NCBI GenBank assembly: GCA_030065235.1
Contig: JASJDC010000003.1
Span: 248,001 to 312,000 of the forward strand
Source: Alphaproteobacteria bacterium
Lineage (GTDB): Bacteria; Pseudomonadota; Alphaproteobacteria; UBA8366; Aestuariispiraceae
Direction: 5' to 3'
DNA length: 64,000 bases
A program made the translations under genes and the position numbers. Position 1 is the stretch's first letter; every line of letters begins with the position of its first letter. The notes beneath the pieces were generated by a model that saw only the letters and a list, made by a program, of their open reading frames with translations, searched no databases and had not been told where the DNA came from. Of this stretch, positions 37,563-46,163 are shown piece by piece.

Positions 37563-38314
37563 CCGCCCGCATGTTCCCTGTCCCCGGCCGCCATCAGGAC
37601 CGTGTCTATGTCATCACCGGCGGCGCGCACGGCATCGGGCGGGCCTGCGCCGAGCGGTTTGCCGAGGAAGGGGCGCGGGTCATGATCGCCGATCTTGATG
37701 ATCGCGGCGCGAAGGTCGCCGACGCCATCGGCGGCGCCTTCCACAAGACCGACATGAGCGATCCCGACGCGGTGCGGGCGCTGGCCGACGCGACGGTCGC
37801 AAGCTTTGGGCGGATCGACATCTGGCACAACAACGCTTTCTCCGCCGTCTTCAAACCGATCCACGAACAGACGCTGGAGGAGTTCGACACGATCACTGGC
37901 GTCGGTATCCGCGGCTACTGGATGGGCGCCAAGGTCGCCGTGGAACAGATGCGCGGCCAGGGCGGCAAAGGCGTGATCGTCAACACCGCGAGCGTCCAGA
38001 GTTTCGTCGGCGAGAAGGGGTTTTCGGCCTATCAAGCGACCAAGGGGGCGGTGCTCGCCATGACGCGGTCGCTCGCCATTGACCACGCGCCGGATATCCG
38101 CGCGGTGGCTATCGCGCCAGGCCTGATCGCGACGAACGCCATCAAGGGCATCCCCGACGACGTGATGGAAGGCGTCATCGCCGATATCCCCGCCGCCCGC
38201 GCGGCCCAACCGGAAGAAGTGGCGGCCCTCGCCGCCTTTATCGCGTCGGACGAGGCGGACTATATGTCCGGCACCGCCGTCATCCTCGACGGCGCCTATC
38301 TGGCGATCGGATAA
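37559..38314 (+). CDS. Short-chain dehydrogenase/reductase
   Basis: This 251-aa classical SDR has the cofactor motif VITGGAHGIGRACAERFAEEG, the HNNAFSA segment in place of the usual NNAG, and the catalytic Ser (NTASVQSF), Tyr and Lys (YQATKGAV). It ends in a typical IASDEADYMSGTAVILDGAY. D35-like acidic residues after strand 2 (IADLDDRG) suggest NAD+ preference. Given the neighbours, it most plausibly oxidises a free sugar to its lactone, as glucose- or xylose-1-dehydrogenases do. It overlaps the EthD-like gene by 4 bp and precedes the GH31 gene by 5 bp. Confidence 0.92.
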   Translation: MTARMFPVPGRHQDRVYVITGGAHGIGRACAERFAEEGARVMIADLDDRGAKVADAIGGAFHKTDMSDPDAVRALADATVASFGRIDIWHNNAFSAVFKPIHEQTLEEFDTITGVGIRGYWMGAKVAVEQMRGQGGKGVIVNTASVQSFVGEKGFSAYQATKGAVLAMTRSLAIDHAPDIRAVAIAPGLIATNAIKGIPDDVMEGVIADIPAARAAQPEEVAALAAFIASDEADYMSGTAVILDGAYLAIG

Positions 38315-38319
38315 GCGGG

Positions 38320-40401
38320 ATGGCGGCGTTTCGTGAGACGGACGGCGGGCTCGAGTGCCAATTCATGGGCGAAACACTCCGCATTGCGCCTTGGGGGCCC
38401 GACGCCCTGCGGGTCCGGGCGCGGCCGGGTCTCGGCCTTGCGTCGCCTCACGTTGACGCGCTCTTGCCCGTCGACGGTCAGAGCGCGCAGATCGAGATCG
38501 GAGAAGGGCGGGCCAGCATCACGCGCGGCCGCATCCGGGCGGAGATTGTGCTGACCGACCGCTATGGCGCCGATATCAAGCGCGAGGCGGTAATCCGGTT
38601 CTTGCGCGCCGATACGAGCGCGGAGCTACTGGCCGAAACCCGCTCCCACTTCGCCGGGCCGCGCACCCGCGGCTTCAAGGCGCTGGCCTCCGGCTCCTGG
38701 CGCTTGGAGCAGCAGTTCCGGGCCTATGAGGGCGAGAGCCTCTGGGGCATGGGCCAGCCTCAGCACGGCGCCATGGACCTCAAGGGCGTGTCGACCACCC
38801 TGCTGCAGCAGAACGCGCACGCCGTGATACCCTTTGTCGTCTCGTCCCGCGGCTACGGCCTGCTTTGGAACAATCCCGCGGTCGGCAAGGCCGAGTTCGC
38901 CCGCAATGTGACGCGCTGGACGGCCGAGGCCGCCGGCGGGCTCGACTATTGGATCACTGCAGGCGACGGACCGGCGGAGATCGTGCGCGCCTACGTCGAC
39001 GCTACGGGCCATTCGCCGGATATTCCGGACTGGGTGTCGGGTTTCTGGCAATGCAAACTGCGCTACCGCACGCAGGATGAGCTGATGTCCGTCGCCCGCA
39101 AGTACAAACGCCGGGGCCTGCCGCTGAGTTGTATCGTCGTGGATTTCTTCGCGTGGACACGGCAAGGGGAATGGAAGTTCGACCCGAACGACTGGCCCGA
39201 TCCGGAAGGGATGGTGGCGGAGCTTGCAGAGATGGGGATCGAGCTTGTCGTCTCGATCTGGCCGACCGTCTCGGCGTCGTCCGAACACTATAAGGAGATG
39301 ACCGAGAGAGGGCTGTTGCTGACAACGGAACGGGGCGTCCCGGCGGTCATCCCGTTCCCTGACAAAGACCCGTTCGGCCCCGGTTTCTTCACCTATGTCG
39401 ACGCCTTCAACCCGGCGGCACGGGACTACCACTGGGATCTGGTGAAGCGTAACTACGTGGACCGGGGCGTTCGGAACTTCTGGCTCGACGCCTGCGAGCC
39501 TGAGATGCGTCCCGCGCACCCGGAGAACGTGCGTACGGCCTTGGGGAACGGCGCGGAGATGCTGTGCGCCTATCCGCTGCTCCATGAAGAGACCTATCGC
39601 AAGGGTCTCACACAGGCCGGCGTTCCGGACGGCGCGCTCCTCTGTCGCTCAGCCTGGGCCGGGTCTCAACGGCATGGGGTGATCCTTTGGTCCGGCGATG
39701 TCTGGTCCGACTGGGACTGGTTTCGGGCGCAGATCCCGGCCGGTCTGCACGCCGGGATGTCCGGCATGGGCTGGTGGACCACCGATATCGGCGGGTTCTA
39801 TGACGGCCATGGCGGGTCGGAGGCGTTCCGAGAATTGCTGGTCCGTTGGTTTGAGTTCGGCGTCTTCTCGCCCATCTGCCGCTTGCACGGTTTTCGTGTG
39901 CCTGATGACGTGCCGCCCCCAGGCCCAGGAGAACCCGTTACCTATGGGCAGGACACGTTCAGTATTTTCACCAGTTCCGGCGGTTCGAACGAAATCTGGA
40001 GCTTTGGCGAGCGGGTCGAAGAGGTTCTGGTCGGATTGTTGGCGCTGCGCGAGCGGCTGCGCCCCTACCTGCGTGACGCGTTCGCGCATTACGCTAGAAC
40101 GGGCGATCCGGTGATGGCCCCTCTATTCTACCATTTCGCGCACCAGCCGGACCTCCATGACCGAGGTGACGCCTATATGCTGGGGCCTGACTTGCTTGTC
40201 GCGCCGATTCTGGAGCCCGGCGCGACCCGCCGTGACGTGGCGCTGCCCTCTGGCGAGACCTGGATCGACGCGTGGACCGGCGCGGCGCATGATGGCGGGA
40301 CCACACCGAGCGTCGACGCGCCGTGGGGCCGCATTCCCGTCTTCATTCGAGAGAGCAAGGCGGCTGCCCTGCGCCCCATTTTCGACTCGTCTACAGATTG
40401 A
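38320..40401 (+). CDS. Glycoside hydrolase family 31 alpha-glycosidase (alpha-xylosidase/alpha-glucosidase-like)
   Basis: This 693-aa GH31 enzyme has an N-terminal beta-sandwich (about residues 1-220), the (alpha/beta)8 barrel and C-terminal beta domains. The nucleophile region is NFWLDACEPEMRPAHP (Asp near residue 390), and the acid/base region is ILWSGDVWSDWDWFRAQI (about residues 450-467). The substrate-shaping GWWTTDIGGFYDGHGG is close to bacterial alpha-xylosidases. It has no signal peptide, so the substrate would be imported first. That suits the linked ABC transporter. Substrate is inferred only to subfamily level. Confidence 0.9.
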   Translation: MAAFRETDGGLECQFMGETLRIAPWGPDALRVRARPGLGLASPHVDALLPVDGQSAQIEIGEGRASITRGRIRAEIVLTDRYGADIKREAVIRFLRADTSAELLAETRSHFAGPRTRGFKALASGSWRLEQQFRAYEGESLWGMGQPQHGAMDLKGVSTTLLQQNAHAVIPFVVSSRGYGLLWNNPAVGKAEFARNVTRWTAEAAGGLDYWITAGDGPAEIVRAYVDATGHSPDIPDWVSGFWQCKLRYRTQDELMSVARKYKRRGLPLSCIVVDFFAWTRQGEWKFDPNDWPDPEGMVAELAEMGIELVVSIWPTVSASSEHYKEMTERGLLLTTERGVPAVIPFPDKDPFGPGFFTYVDAFNPAARDYHWDLVKRNYVDRGVRNFWLDACEPEMRPAHPENVRTALGNGAEMLCAYPLLHEETYRKGLTQAGVPDGALLCRSAWAGSQRHGVILWSGDVWSDWDWFRAQIPAGLHAGMSGMGWWTTDIGGFYDGHGGSEAFRELLVRWFEFGVFSPICRLHGFRVPDDVPPPGPGEPVTYGQDTFSIFTSSGGSNEIWSFGERVEEVLVGLLALRERLRPYLRDAFAHYARTGDPVMAPLFYHFAHQPDLHDRGDAYMLGPDLLVAPILEPGATRRDVALPSGETWIDAWTGAAHDGGTTPSVDAPWGRIPVFIRESKAAALRPIFDSSTD

Positions 40402-40437
40402 ACCGGAAAAGGCCGCGCCCTCTCCGACGTCTAAGCC

Positions 40438-41307
40438 TCAGGCGCGGCCGCAGCGCGTCGTGGTCTGAACGCGGTAGAGCGAGGCGGTTGCGGTGATGAA
40501 GAGTTGTGACCGGTCTTGCCCGCCGAACTCGATATTCGTCACCATCTCCGGCACGGGAATATGCCCGACCTGAGCGCCGGCGGCGTCCCAGACATACACG
40601 CCGTCGCCGCCCGCGACCCACAGCCGCCCCTCACTGTCGACGCGCATTCCGTCCGGCACCCCAACGGGCATCACGGCGAAATCCTGGGCGTTTGACGCGA
40701 CGCCGCCCGCATAGTCCAGCGCGATCACTTTGTGATGCGTCTCGGAACTGTCGGAGACATAGAGCGTGGCCTCGTCCGGCGACAAACAAAGCCCATTGGG
40801 ACGGTAAATCTTCGTTGCGACCGGTTGCGGCGCATCGGGATCGTCGGTCACAGCAAAGACAAAGGCGCCGTCAATCTCCTGAGCCTGTTGGTATCCGTGC
40901 AACGCGCCTTCCAGCATCCGCACCCCAAAGGGTGGGTCGGTGAACAGAACTGCGCCGTCCGACGCGCAGATCACGTCATTGGTGGAATTCAGTACCCTTC
41001 CGTCCCAGCCGCGCGCCAGCACAGCACGGCCCGCCAGCGCCCCATTCTGGTCGAGCGACAGCGCCGTCAGGGAGCGTGTCGAATGCTCGCAGGACAGGAC
41101 GCGGCCCTGTCGGTCGCGCGTCAGGCCGATGGCGAAATGTGTGTTCTCCATCCAGGTCGACATCCCGTCTCCGTCGGCCCATTGCATGATGGCGTTGCCT
41201 GGAATGTCGGTGAAGAGCAGGCGGTTATGCTCCGCGATCCAGACCGGTCCTTCGGTGAAACTGAGGCCTGTCGCCAGCCGCTCGACCGCGCCCGATACGA
41301 TGCTCAT
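40438..41307 (-). CDS. SMP-30/gluconolactonase-family lactonase
   Basis: This 289-aa six-bladed propeller protein has the family features ERLATGLSFTEGPVWIAE at the start with the metal-binding Glu, NSTNDVICASDGAVLFTDPPFG in the middle, YRPNGLCLSPDEATLYVSDSS and GVPDGMRVDSEGRLWVAGGDG. These carry the Glu/Asn/Asp metal ligands of gluconolactonases. It would open a sugar lactone to the acid. It is the last gene of the ABC operon and overlaps the upstream permease by 4 bp (ATGA), so it is strictly co-translated with import. A 9-bp inverted GC-rich repeat flanks its stop and may end both convergent transcripts. Confidence 0.9.
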   Translation of the reverse strand: MSIVSGAVERLATGLSFTEGPVWIAEHNRLLFTDIPGNAIMQWADGDGMSTWMENTHFAIGLTRDRQGRVLSCEHSTRSLTALSLDQNGALAGRAVLARGWDGRVLNSTNDVICASDGAVLFTDPPFGVRMLEGALHGYQQAQEIDGAFVFAVTDDPDAPQPVATKIYRPNGLCLSPDEATLYVSDSSETHHKVIALDYAGGVASNAQDFAVMPVGVPDGMRVDSEGRLWVAGGDGVYVWDAAGAQVGHIPVPEMVTNIEFGGQDRSQLFITATASLYRVQTTTRCGRA

Positions 41308-42248
41308 GCCGTTCTCTCCTTGCCGCGCGCCCAGCGGTCAATCAGCACGACGGCCACGACCAGCCCTCCCTTGATCACCTGCTGGGTGTTGAAATCCACA
41401 TTCAGGATCGCGAGCCCGTTATTCAGGACTCCGATCAACAAGACGCCCAGCATGGTCCGGGGCATCGTCCCATAGCCGCCGCCCAGCCGCGCGCCGCCGA
41501 TCACCGCTGCGGCGATGGCGTCGAACTCCAACCCGATGGCGCCGTCGGCGCGCGCATTGCCGATCCGTGCGATCAGGATCATGCCTACCAGTCCCATCAG
41601 CGCGCCGGTCATCGTAAAAATGATCAGCCGCAGGCGTCCGACGGGAAGCCCCAGCATCGATGCGCTTTCTGCGTCGCCGCCAAGCGCGTAGATCTGCGCG
41701 CCGAACCTTGTGCGCGCCATCAGCCACCACAGGATCAGCGCGACCGCAACGAGCCACCAAAAGGCGCTGCGGTTGCCGAGGAAGGAGCCGGTCGCGAAAA
41801 GCGCGCGGAACCAGTCCGCGTCGAACAGGATCGTCTGGCCGCCGGTCAGCGTCAGCGCCACGCCTTGGGCGATGAAGAAACTGACCAGCGTGGCGATGAA
41901 GCTGGGGACCGCGATGGTGACGATCAGCAAACCGTTCAGCAGGCCGAACAGTCCCCCGACCAGCAGGCCGATGGGGATCGCCAGAATGCCCCATCCTTGG
42001 GCCAGCACGATCGCGGTGACGACGGCGGAGGCGGAGGCGACAGCGCCGACAGACAGGTCGATCTCGCCGGCCAGGATGACAAAGGTCATGGCCGCCGCCG
42101 CGATGCCGAGGATCGCCACCTGCCGTCCGATCCCGAGAAGGTTCGCCGGGTCCCGGAAGGCGGGGCTCAACACCATCAGGCCGCCGACGATCAGGATGAC
42201 AGCGACGACGAGGCCGTAATCGGCGAGGTTGGCGCGTGTGGGCTTCAT
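41304..42248 (-). CDS. Sugar ABC transporter permease (second)
   Basis: This 314-aa RbsC/AraH-type inner-membrane permease has the signature AGEIDLSVGAVASASAVVTA near residue 60 and the NGLLIVTIAVPSFIATLVSF stretch near 108. The EAA-like GARLGGGYGTMPRTMLGVLLIG lies near 260. About ten helices are expected. The frame upstream of ATG 42248 is out of frame with the preceding permease and was rejected. It overlaps the other permease by 4 bp and the lactonase by 4 bp. Two different permeases imply a heterodimer, as in the rhamnose RhaP/RhaQ and autoinducer LsrC/LsrD systems. Confidence 0.93.
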   Translation of the reverse strand: MKPTRANLADYGLVVAVILIVGGLMVLSPAFRDPANLLGIGRQVAILGIAAAAMTFVILAGEIDLSVGAVASASAVVTAIVLAQGWGILAIPIGLLVGGLFGLLNGLLIVTIAVPSFIATLVSFFIAQGVALTLTGGQTILFDADWFRALFATGSFLGNRSAFWWLVAVALILWWLMARTRFGAQIYALGGDAESASMLGLPVGRLRLIIFTMTGALMGLVGMILIARIGNARADGAIGLEFDAIAAAVIGGARLGGGYGTMPRTMLGVLLIGVLNNGLAILNVDFNTQQVIKGGLVVAVVLIDRWARGKERTA

Positions 42249-43216
42249 GGTCGCGCCCCGCTGGCCAGACGCTCCAGCACGACGGCGAGCAGGATGATGA
42301 CGCCCTTCACGATATATTGCGCATCGATATTGACGTTCAGCAGCACCATGCCGTTGTTCAGGACCGCGATCAGCGCCGCCCCCATCAGCGTCCGCACGAG
42401 CGAGGCGCGCCCGCCGAACAGGCTCGCGCCCCCGATGATGACCGCCGCGATGGCGTCGAGCGTGAGCGCCGGCGCCGAGGCCGGGGCGCCGGACCCCAGA
42501 CGCGCCGCCGACAGGACCGCCGCCATCGCCACCAGCGCGCCCATAATCGCGAAGACGGTGATCTTCCTGCGCTTGACCGGCACGCCGGAAAGCCGCGCCG
42601 CAGCCGGGTTGGCGCCGACGGCGAAAAGCTCCCGCCCCGGGACGCTGCGGATCATGAAGAGGAGCGTCGCGGTGAAGGCCGCTCCGGTGATCCAAAGCGG
42701 GACAGGAAGCCCGAGGAACCGAGCGTCATAAAACAGGATCAGGAAAGGCTCATTCATGATCGCGACAGAAATCGAGCCGGTGAAAACGTAAGAAAGGCCT
42801 GTCGCCACCGCCATCATACCGAGCGTGACGATGAAGGAGGGGATGTCGCCCAGCACCGTGATCGCGCCGTTCAGAAGTCCGATGCCGAACCCGATGATGA
42901 GGACGGCCAGGACGGCGACCGGCCAAGAGACGCCCGCATCCATGACCTGCGCCAGAATCACCGCGAGAAGCGCGACGACCGCGCCGACGCTTAGGTCGAT
43001 TTCTCCCAGAAGGATCACCAGCGTCATGCCGAACGCCACGAGCATCAGGGTGGCGGAGTCGGTCACCAGACGCTCGAAATTCCGTGTGTTGAAGAAGAAT
43101 TCGGACGAGAGGCTGAACAACAGGATCACCGCCGCCAGCCCAGCATAGGGCAGCGCGTCGCGAGCCAAAGCGGCGAAGCGGCGTCCGCCCGATGGAGTCT
43201 CCGCCGCGACGCTCAC
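42245..43216 (-). CDS. Sugar ABC transporter permease (first)
   Basis: This 323-aa RbsC-type permease starts at GTG 43216, overlapping the ATPase gene by 4 bp. Landmarks are LGEIDLSVGAVVALLAVI, LNGAITVLGDIPSFIVTLG, and the terminal GGASLFGGRASLVRTLMGAALI and ILLAVVLERLASG. It is paralogous to the neighbouring permease (41304-42248) but clearly diverged. It should partner it in the membrane, powered by the single ATPase. The substrate is probably a monosaccharide or small glycoside. Confidence 0.93.
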   Translation of the reverse strand: MSVAAETPSGGRRFAALARDALPYAGLAAVILLFSLSSEFFFNTRNFERLVTDSATLMLVAFGMTLVILLGEIDLSVGAVVALLAVILAQVMDAGVSWPVAVLAVLIIGFGIGLLNGAITVLGDIPSFIVTLGMMAVATGLSYVFTGSISVAIMNEPFLILFYDARFLGLPVPLWITGAAFTATLLFMIRSVPGRELFAVGANPAAARLSGVPVKRRKITVFAIMGALVAMAAVLSAARLGSGAPASAPALTLDAIAAVIIGGASLFGGRASLVRTLMGAALIAVLNNGMVLLNVNIDAQYIVKGVIILLAVVLERLASGARP

Positions 43217-44706
43217 GCCGCTGTCCCCTCGTCGAAGGCGAGGTCGAGCAGGCCTTCCTCAGTGGCCTCGGCGGCTGGGACGACGCCGGAAATCCGACCA
43301 TGCGCGACCACCGCGATCCGATCAGAGATTTGGATCAGCTCAGGCAATTCCGACGAAATGGCCAGCACCGCGGCGCCATCCGCCGCAATCTGGCGGATCA
43401 ACTTGTAAATCTCGGCTTTGGCCCCGACATCGACGCCGCGGGTGGGTTCGTCGAGCAGGATGACCCGCGGCTGAATGGCGAGCCATTTGGCCAGCGACAC
43501 TTTCTGCTGATTGCCGCCCGACAGCGTCTCGACCGCGACGGCGCTGTCTTTCGCTTTGACGCCCAGCCGCTGCATCCAGTCGCGCGCGAAATCGCGAATG
43601 CGCCGCGGCGCAATCAGGCCGCGTTCCGCCAATCGGTCGAGGCTTGGCAGCGCGATATTGTCGCCGATCGTCAGCGGCAGGATCAGGCCCAGGCCTTTGC
43701 GATCCTCCGAGACATAGGCCACCCCTCGACCCAGCGCGGCGCGGATATCGTGCGGCCGGTAGTCTTCCCCGAACAGCGTCATCGTCCCGCCCGTGGGCTG
43801 ATCAATCCCCGCCAGCAGCCGCGCTAATTCGGTCCGCCCGGACCCCATCAGCCCCGCCACACCCAGCACCTCGCCCGCATGCAGCGTCAGGTCGACGCCG
43901 CGCACGGCGGGGTCGCGCGCCAGGCCCTGCGTCTCCATCGCCACGGGAAGGGCGTCGATGTCGAGCCCGTGCCGGTCCTCAGCCACGTCGCGCCCGACCA
44001 TGGCGCGGATTAGCGCCGGACGGTCTAGGTTCTTTGTTTCGCCGGTCAGGATGAAGCGGCCGTCGCGCAGCACCGTGATCCGGTCGGACAGCGCAAAGAC
44101 CTCCGACATGCGGTGCGTGATATACACGATCCCAACTTCCTCCGCCTTGAGCTGGGCGATGAGCGAGAACAACAGTTCTTCCTCCGCGCGGCCCAAGGAC
44201 GATGTCGGTTCATCCAGGATCAGGACCTTCGGCGACTGCGCGCAGGCCCGTGCAATTTCGACCATCTGTCGCTGACCGGTCGACAGTCCGCCCGCCTGGA
44301 CCCGCGCATCGAGGTCGATCCCTAACCGGTCGAGGATGCTTTGCGCCTCCGCAATCATCGCCTTTCGGTCGAGCCAGAGGCCGCCCGCCCGAACCGGTTC
44401 GCGCCCGATCAGCAAATTCTCGGCGACGCTCCGGTTGGGTAGAACGGTCAGTTCCTGAAACACGGTGTGGATGCCGGCCAGCTTCGCTTCCGCGGGGTTG
44501 GCGAAGCTGACTGGTTCTCCGTCGAGCGAGATGGCGCCGTGATCGGGGGCAAACAAGCCCGAGGCGATCTTCATCAGGGTCGATTTGCCGGCGCCGTTTT
44601 CACCCATGAAGGCGTGCACCTCGCCGGCGCGTAGGTCGAACCGCGCGCCGTCGAGCGCAAGAACGCCGGGGAAGCGTTTGGTGATGTCGCTCAACGCAAG
44701 GAGCAT
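43213..44706 (-). CDS. Sugar ABC transporter ATP-binding protein (RbsA-type, two ATPase domains)
   Basis: This 497-aa protein has two fused ATPase domains. The first has Walker A GENGAGKSTLMKIASG, the signature LSTGQRQMVEIARA and Walker B KVLILDEPTSSL. The second has LMGSGRTELARLLAG in place of Walker A (degenerate, lacking the GKT/S), LSGGNQQKVSLAKWL and Walker B VILLDEPTRGVDVGAKAEI. This asymmetric layout is typical of RbsA/XylG/AraG. ATG 44706 was chosen because the longer frame lacks similarity. It is the second gene of the five-gene operon, 123 bp after the binding protein. Confidence 0.94.
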   Translation of the reverse strand: MLLALSDITKRFPGVLALDGARFDLRAGEVHAFMGENGAGKSTLMKIASGLFAPDHGAISLDGEPVSFANPAEAKLAGIHTVFQELTVLPNRSVAENLLIGREPVRAGGLWLDRKAMIAEAQSILDRLGIDLDARVQAGGLSTGQRQMVEIARACAQSPKVLILDEPTSSLGRAEEELLFSLIAQLKAEEVGIVYITHRMSEVFALSDRITVLRDGRFILTGETKNLDRPALIRAMVGRDVAEDRHGLDIDALPVAMETQGLARDPAVRGVDLTLHAGEVLGVAGLMGSGRTELARLLAGIDQPTGGTMTLFGEDYRPHDIRAALGRGVAYVSEDRKGLGLILPLTIGDNIALPSLDRLAERGLIAPRRIRDFARDWMQRLGVKAKDSAVAVETLSGGNQQKVSLAKWLAIQPRVILLDEPTRGVDVGAKAEIYKLIRQIAADGAAVLAISSELPELIQISDRIAVVAHGRISGVVPAAEATEEGLLDLAFDEGTAA

Positions 44707-44829
44707 TGGATCATGGCGCACGGGGCAGGGCGATCGGTCAATGGCCTTAGGTAAAAAAGAAGGCCGAGGCGTTCGGGTCTGGACCCGCACCCCGGCGCTG
44801 TGAAGAGGTTTTTCTGGGGAGGCGTCTGA

Positions 44830-45861
44830 TCAGTTCTCCCAGGGCGGCTTCACGCCCGGATACTGAATGTCCCACATCTCTGCGTAATTCTCAGCGGTCA
44901 CCAGGAGGTTGGAGGTGATGATCTCTTCGCACAGCTCGGCCTCCAAGATCGCCTGGCTTAGCCCTTCTAATGCGGCACGCCCTTGCAGCGCGGCTTGCTG
45001 ACCGGAAAGCGCGACGATGTTCGTGTCCCCGGAATGTAGTTCCATATAGCCGGGCGCTTCGCTGTCATAGCCCGCGATCAGGATATCCCGCCCGGACTGC
45101 GCCACCGCTTCCGTGGCGGCGTTCACGGCCAGCGACCAGGTGGCGACGACGCCCGCGAGGTCGGGATTCGCTTGGATCACGTTGGTGGCCAGTTCCAGCA
45201 AACGGTCCTGACTGAAGTCCGACTGCAATGAAATGATCTGGCCGCCCGCGGCGCCCACGGCGTCCAGCACGCCTTTTTCCCGATCCCGGATTGTTTGAAG
45301 CGCGAAGGGGATTCCCAGGATGGCGATTTGAGCGTTCGGGGTCCCGATCGCTTCCATCATCGCCGCGGTGGCGTCGTAGCTGCCCTGGTAGGAGGCGGCG
45401 TTCATCACCGAGATCACCTCGCCCCGCGCAGGCGCGCCGCCGACGATGAAGACGGGGATATCCGCGCTATTCGCCCGCCGCACAGCTTGCCCGATAGAGC
45501 CTGCATCCACCGCCGTCAGGAAGATCCCGTCCACACCTCGCTGCACCAGCGCGTCGAATTGGCTGAGCTGTGTGTTGGCGTCGAAATCCGCGTTGTTGAT
45601 GACAAGATCGACTCCAATCTCGGCGGAGTAGGCCTCGGCGCCCGCGACGAGCGTACGGCTGAAATCGTCGGATTGGTTGTTGGTCAAAAAGCCGAAGGTC
45701 AGCCCGCGCGCGCTGACATCGGCCACCTGTTCTGGCGTCAGGGTCAGCGCCTCAGCCGTTCCCAGGCATTCCTGGGCGGCGGCGGGGCCCGCCGTCAGCA
45801 CGCCGATGGCGAAAGCCGAGGCGATCCCAAGGCCAAGCGGCGATCGTGCGATCCGTTTCAT
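44830..45861 (-). CDS. Periplasmic sugar-binding protein (SBP family, RbsB-like)
   Basis: This 343-aa periplasmic binding protein has an N-terminal signal (MKRIARSPLGLGIASAFAIG) ending near AAAQE. The binding fold has TFGFLTNNQSDDFSRTLVAGAEA, an AQLDALVQRGVDGIFLTAVD-like segment and a C-terminal NLLVTAENYAEMWD. ATG 45861 is favoured over TTG 45867 because of GGAGGAG at good spacing. It is the first gene of the transporter operon. The 18-bp LacI-type operator lies about 60 bp upstream. The sugar is not identifiable. Confidence 0.92.
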   Translation of the reverse strand: MKRIARSPLGLGIASAFAIGVLTAGPAAAQECLGTAEALTLTPEQVADVSARGLTFGFLTNNQSDDFSRTLVAGAEAYSAEIGVDLVINNADFDANTQLSQFDALVQRGVDGIFLTAVDAGSIGQAVRRANSADIPVFIVGGAPARGEVISVMNAASYQGSYDATAAMMEAIGTPNAQIAILGIPFALQTIRDREKGVLDAVGAAGGQIISLQSDFSQDRLLELATNVIQANPDLAGVVATWSLAVNAATEAVAQSGRDILIAGYDSEAPGYMELHSGDTNIVALSGQQAALQGRAALEGLSQAILEAELCEEIITSNLLVTAENYAEMWDIQYPGVKPPWEN

Positions 45862-45921
45862 TGTCAAGCTCCTCCCTTATTTTCATTCAGATTAAACAAA
45901 GCTCGAATCCGGCACAGTTGC

Positions 45922-45939
45922 AATACAAACGTTTGTATT
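45922..45939. promoter_or_regulatory. LacI-type operator upstream of the sugar ABC operon
   Basis: AATACAAACGTTTGTATT is a perfect 18-bp palindrome, 61 bp upstream of the binding-protein start. It matches the site at 37164-37181 in 17 of 18 bases. It marks this operon as a second target of the LacI-type regulator encoded at 36066-37094. The rest of the gap to 46163 shows no gene that I can support. Confidence 0.88.
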
Positions 45940-46163
45940 TTTAGCGCTGCTACGAATGCCATCGCCATTCCTTCTGGCAAACAGGGAGGCTCAATCGAAA
46001 AGCCAGAGGCCGGGGACGAGAGGCCGCCGGACGCGCCGTCCGTCTGTACTATCGGAAGAAAGACCTATAGCCGCACGACACCAAGCGAGTGGAATAAGAA
46101 CTTCGGCAAAGTCTGAGCGTTGATCGCGCCAGCATGTCGGACGACTGGACCGACCAGATTTTA

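Noticed and set aside
37230-41307. Possible sulfoquinovose pathway (GH31 + SDR + SMP-30 lactonase)
   Set aside because: The GH31 motifs look like alpha-xylosidases and I could not identify sulfonate-binding residues. No sulfo-gluconate dehydratase or aldolase is present. A plain sugar route is simpler.
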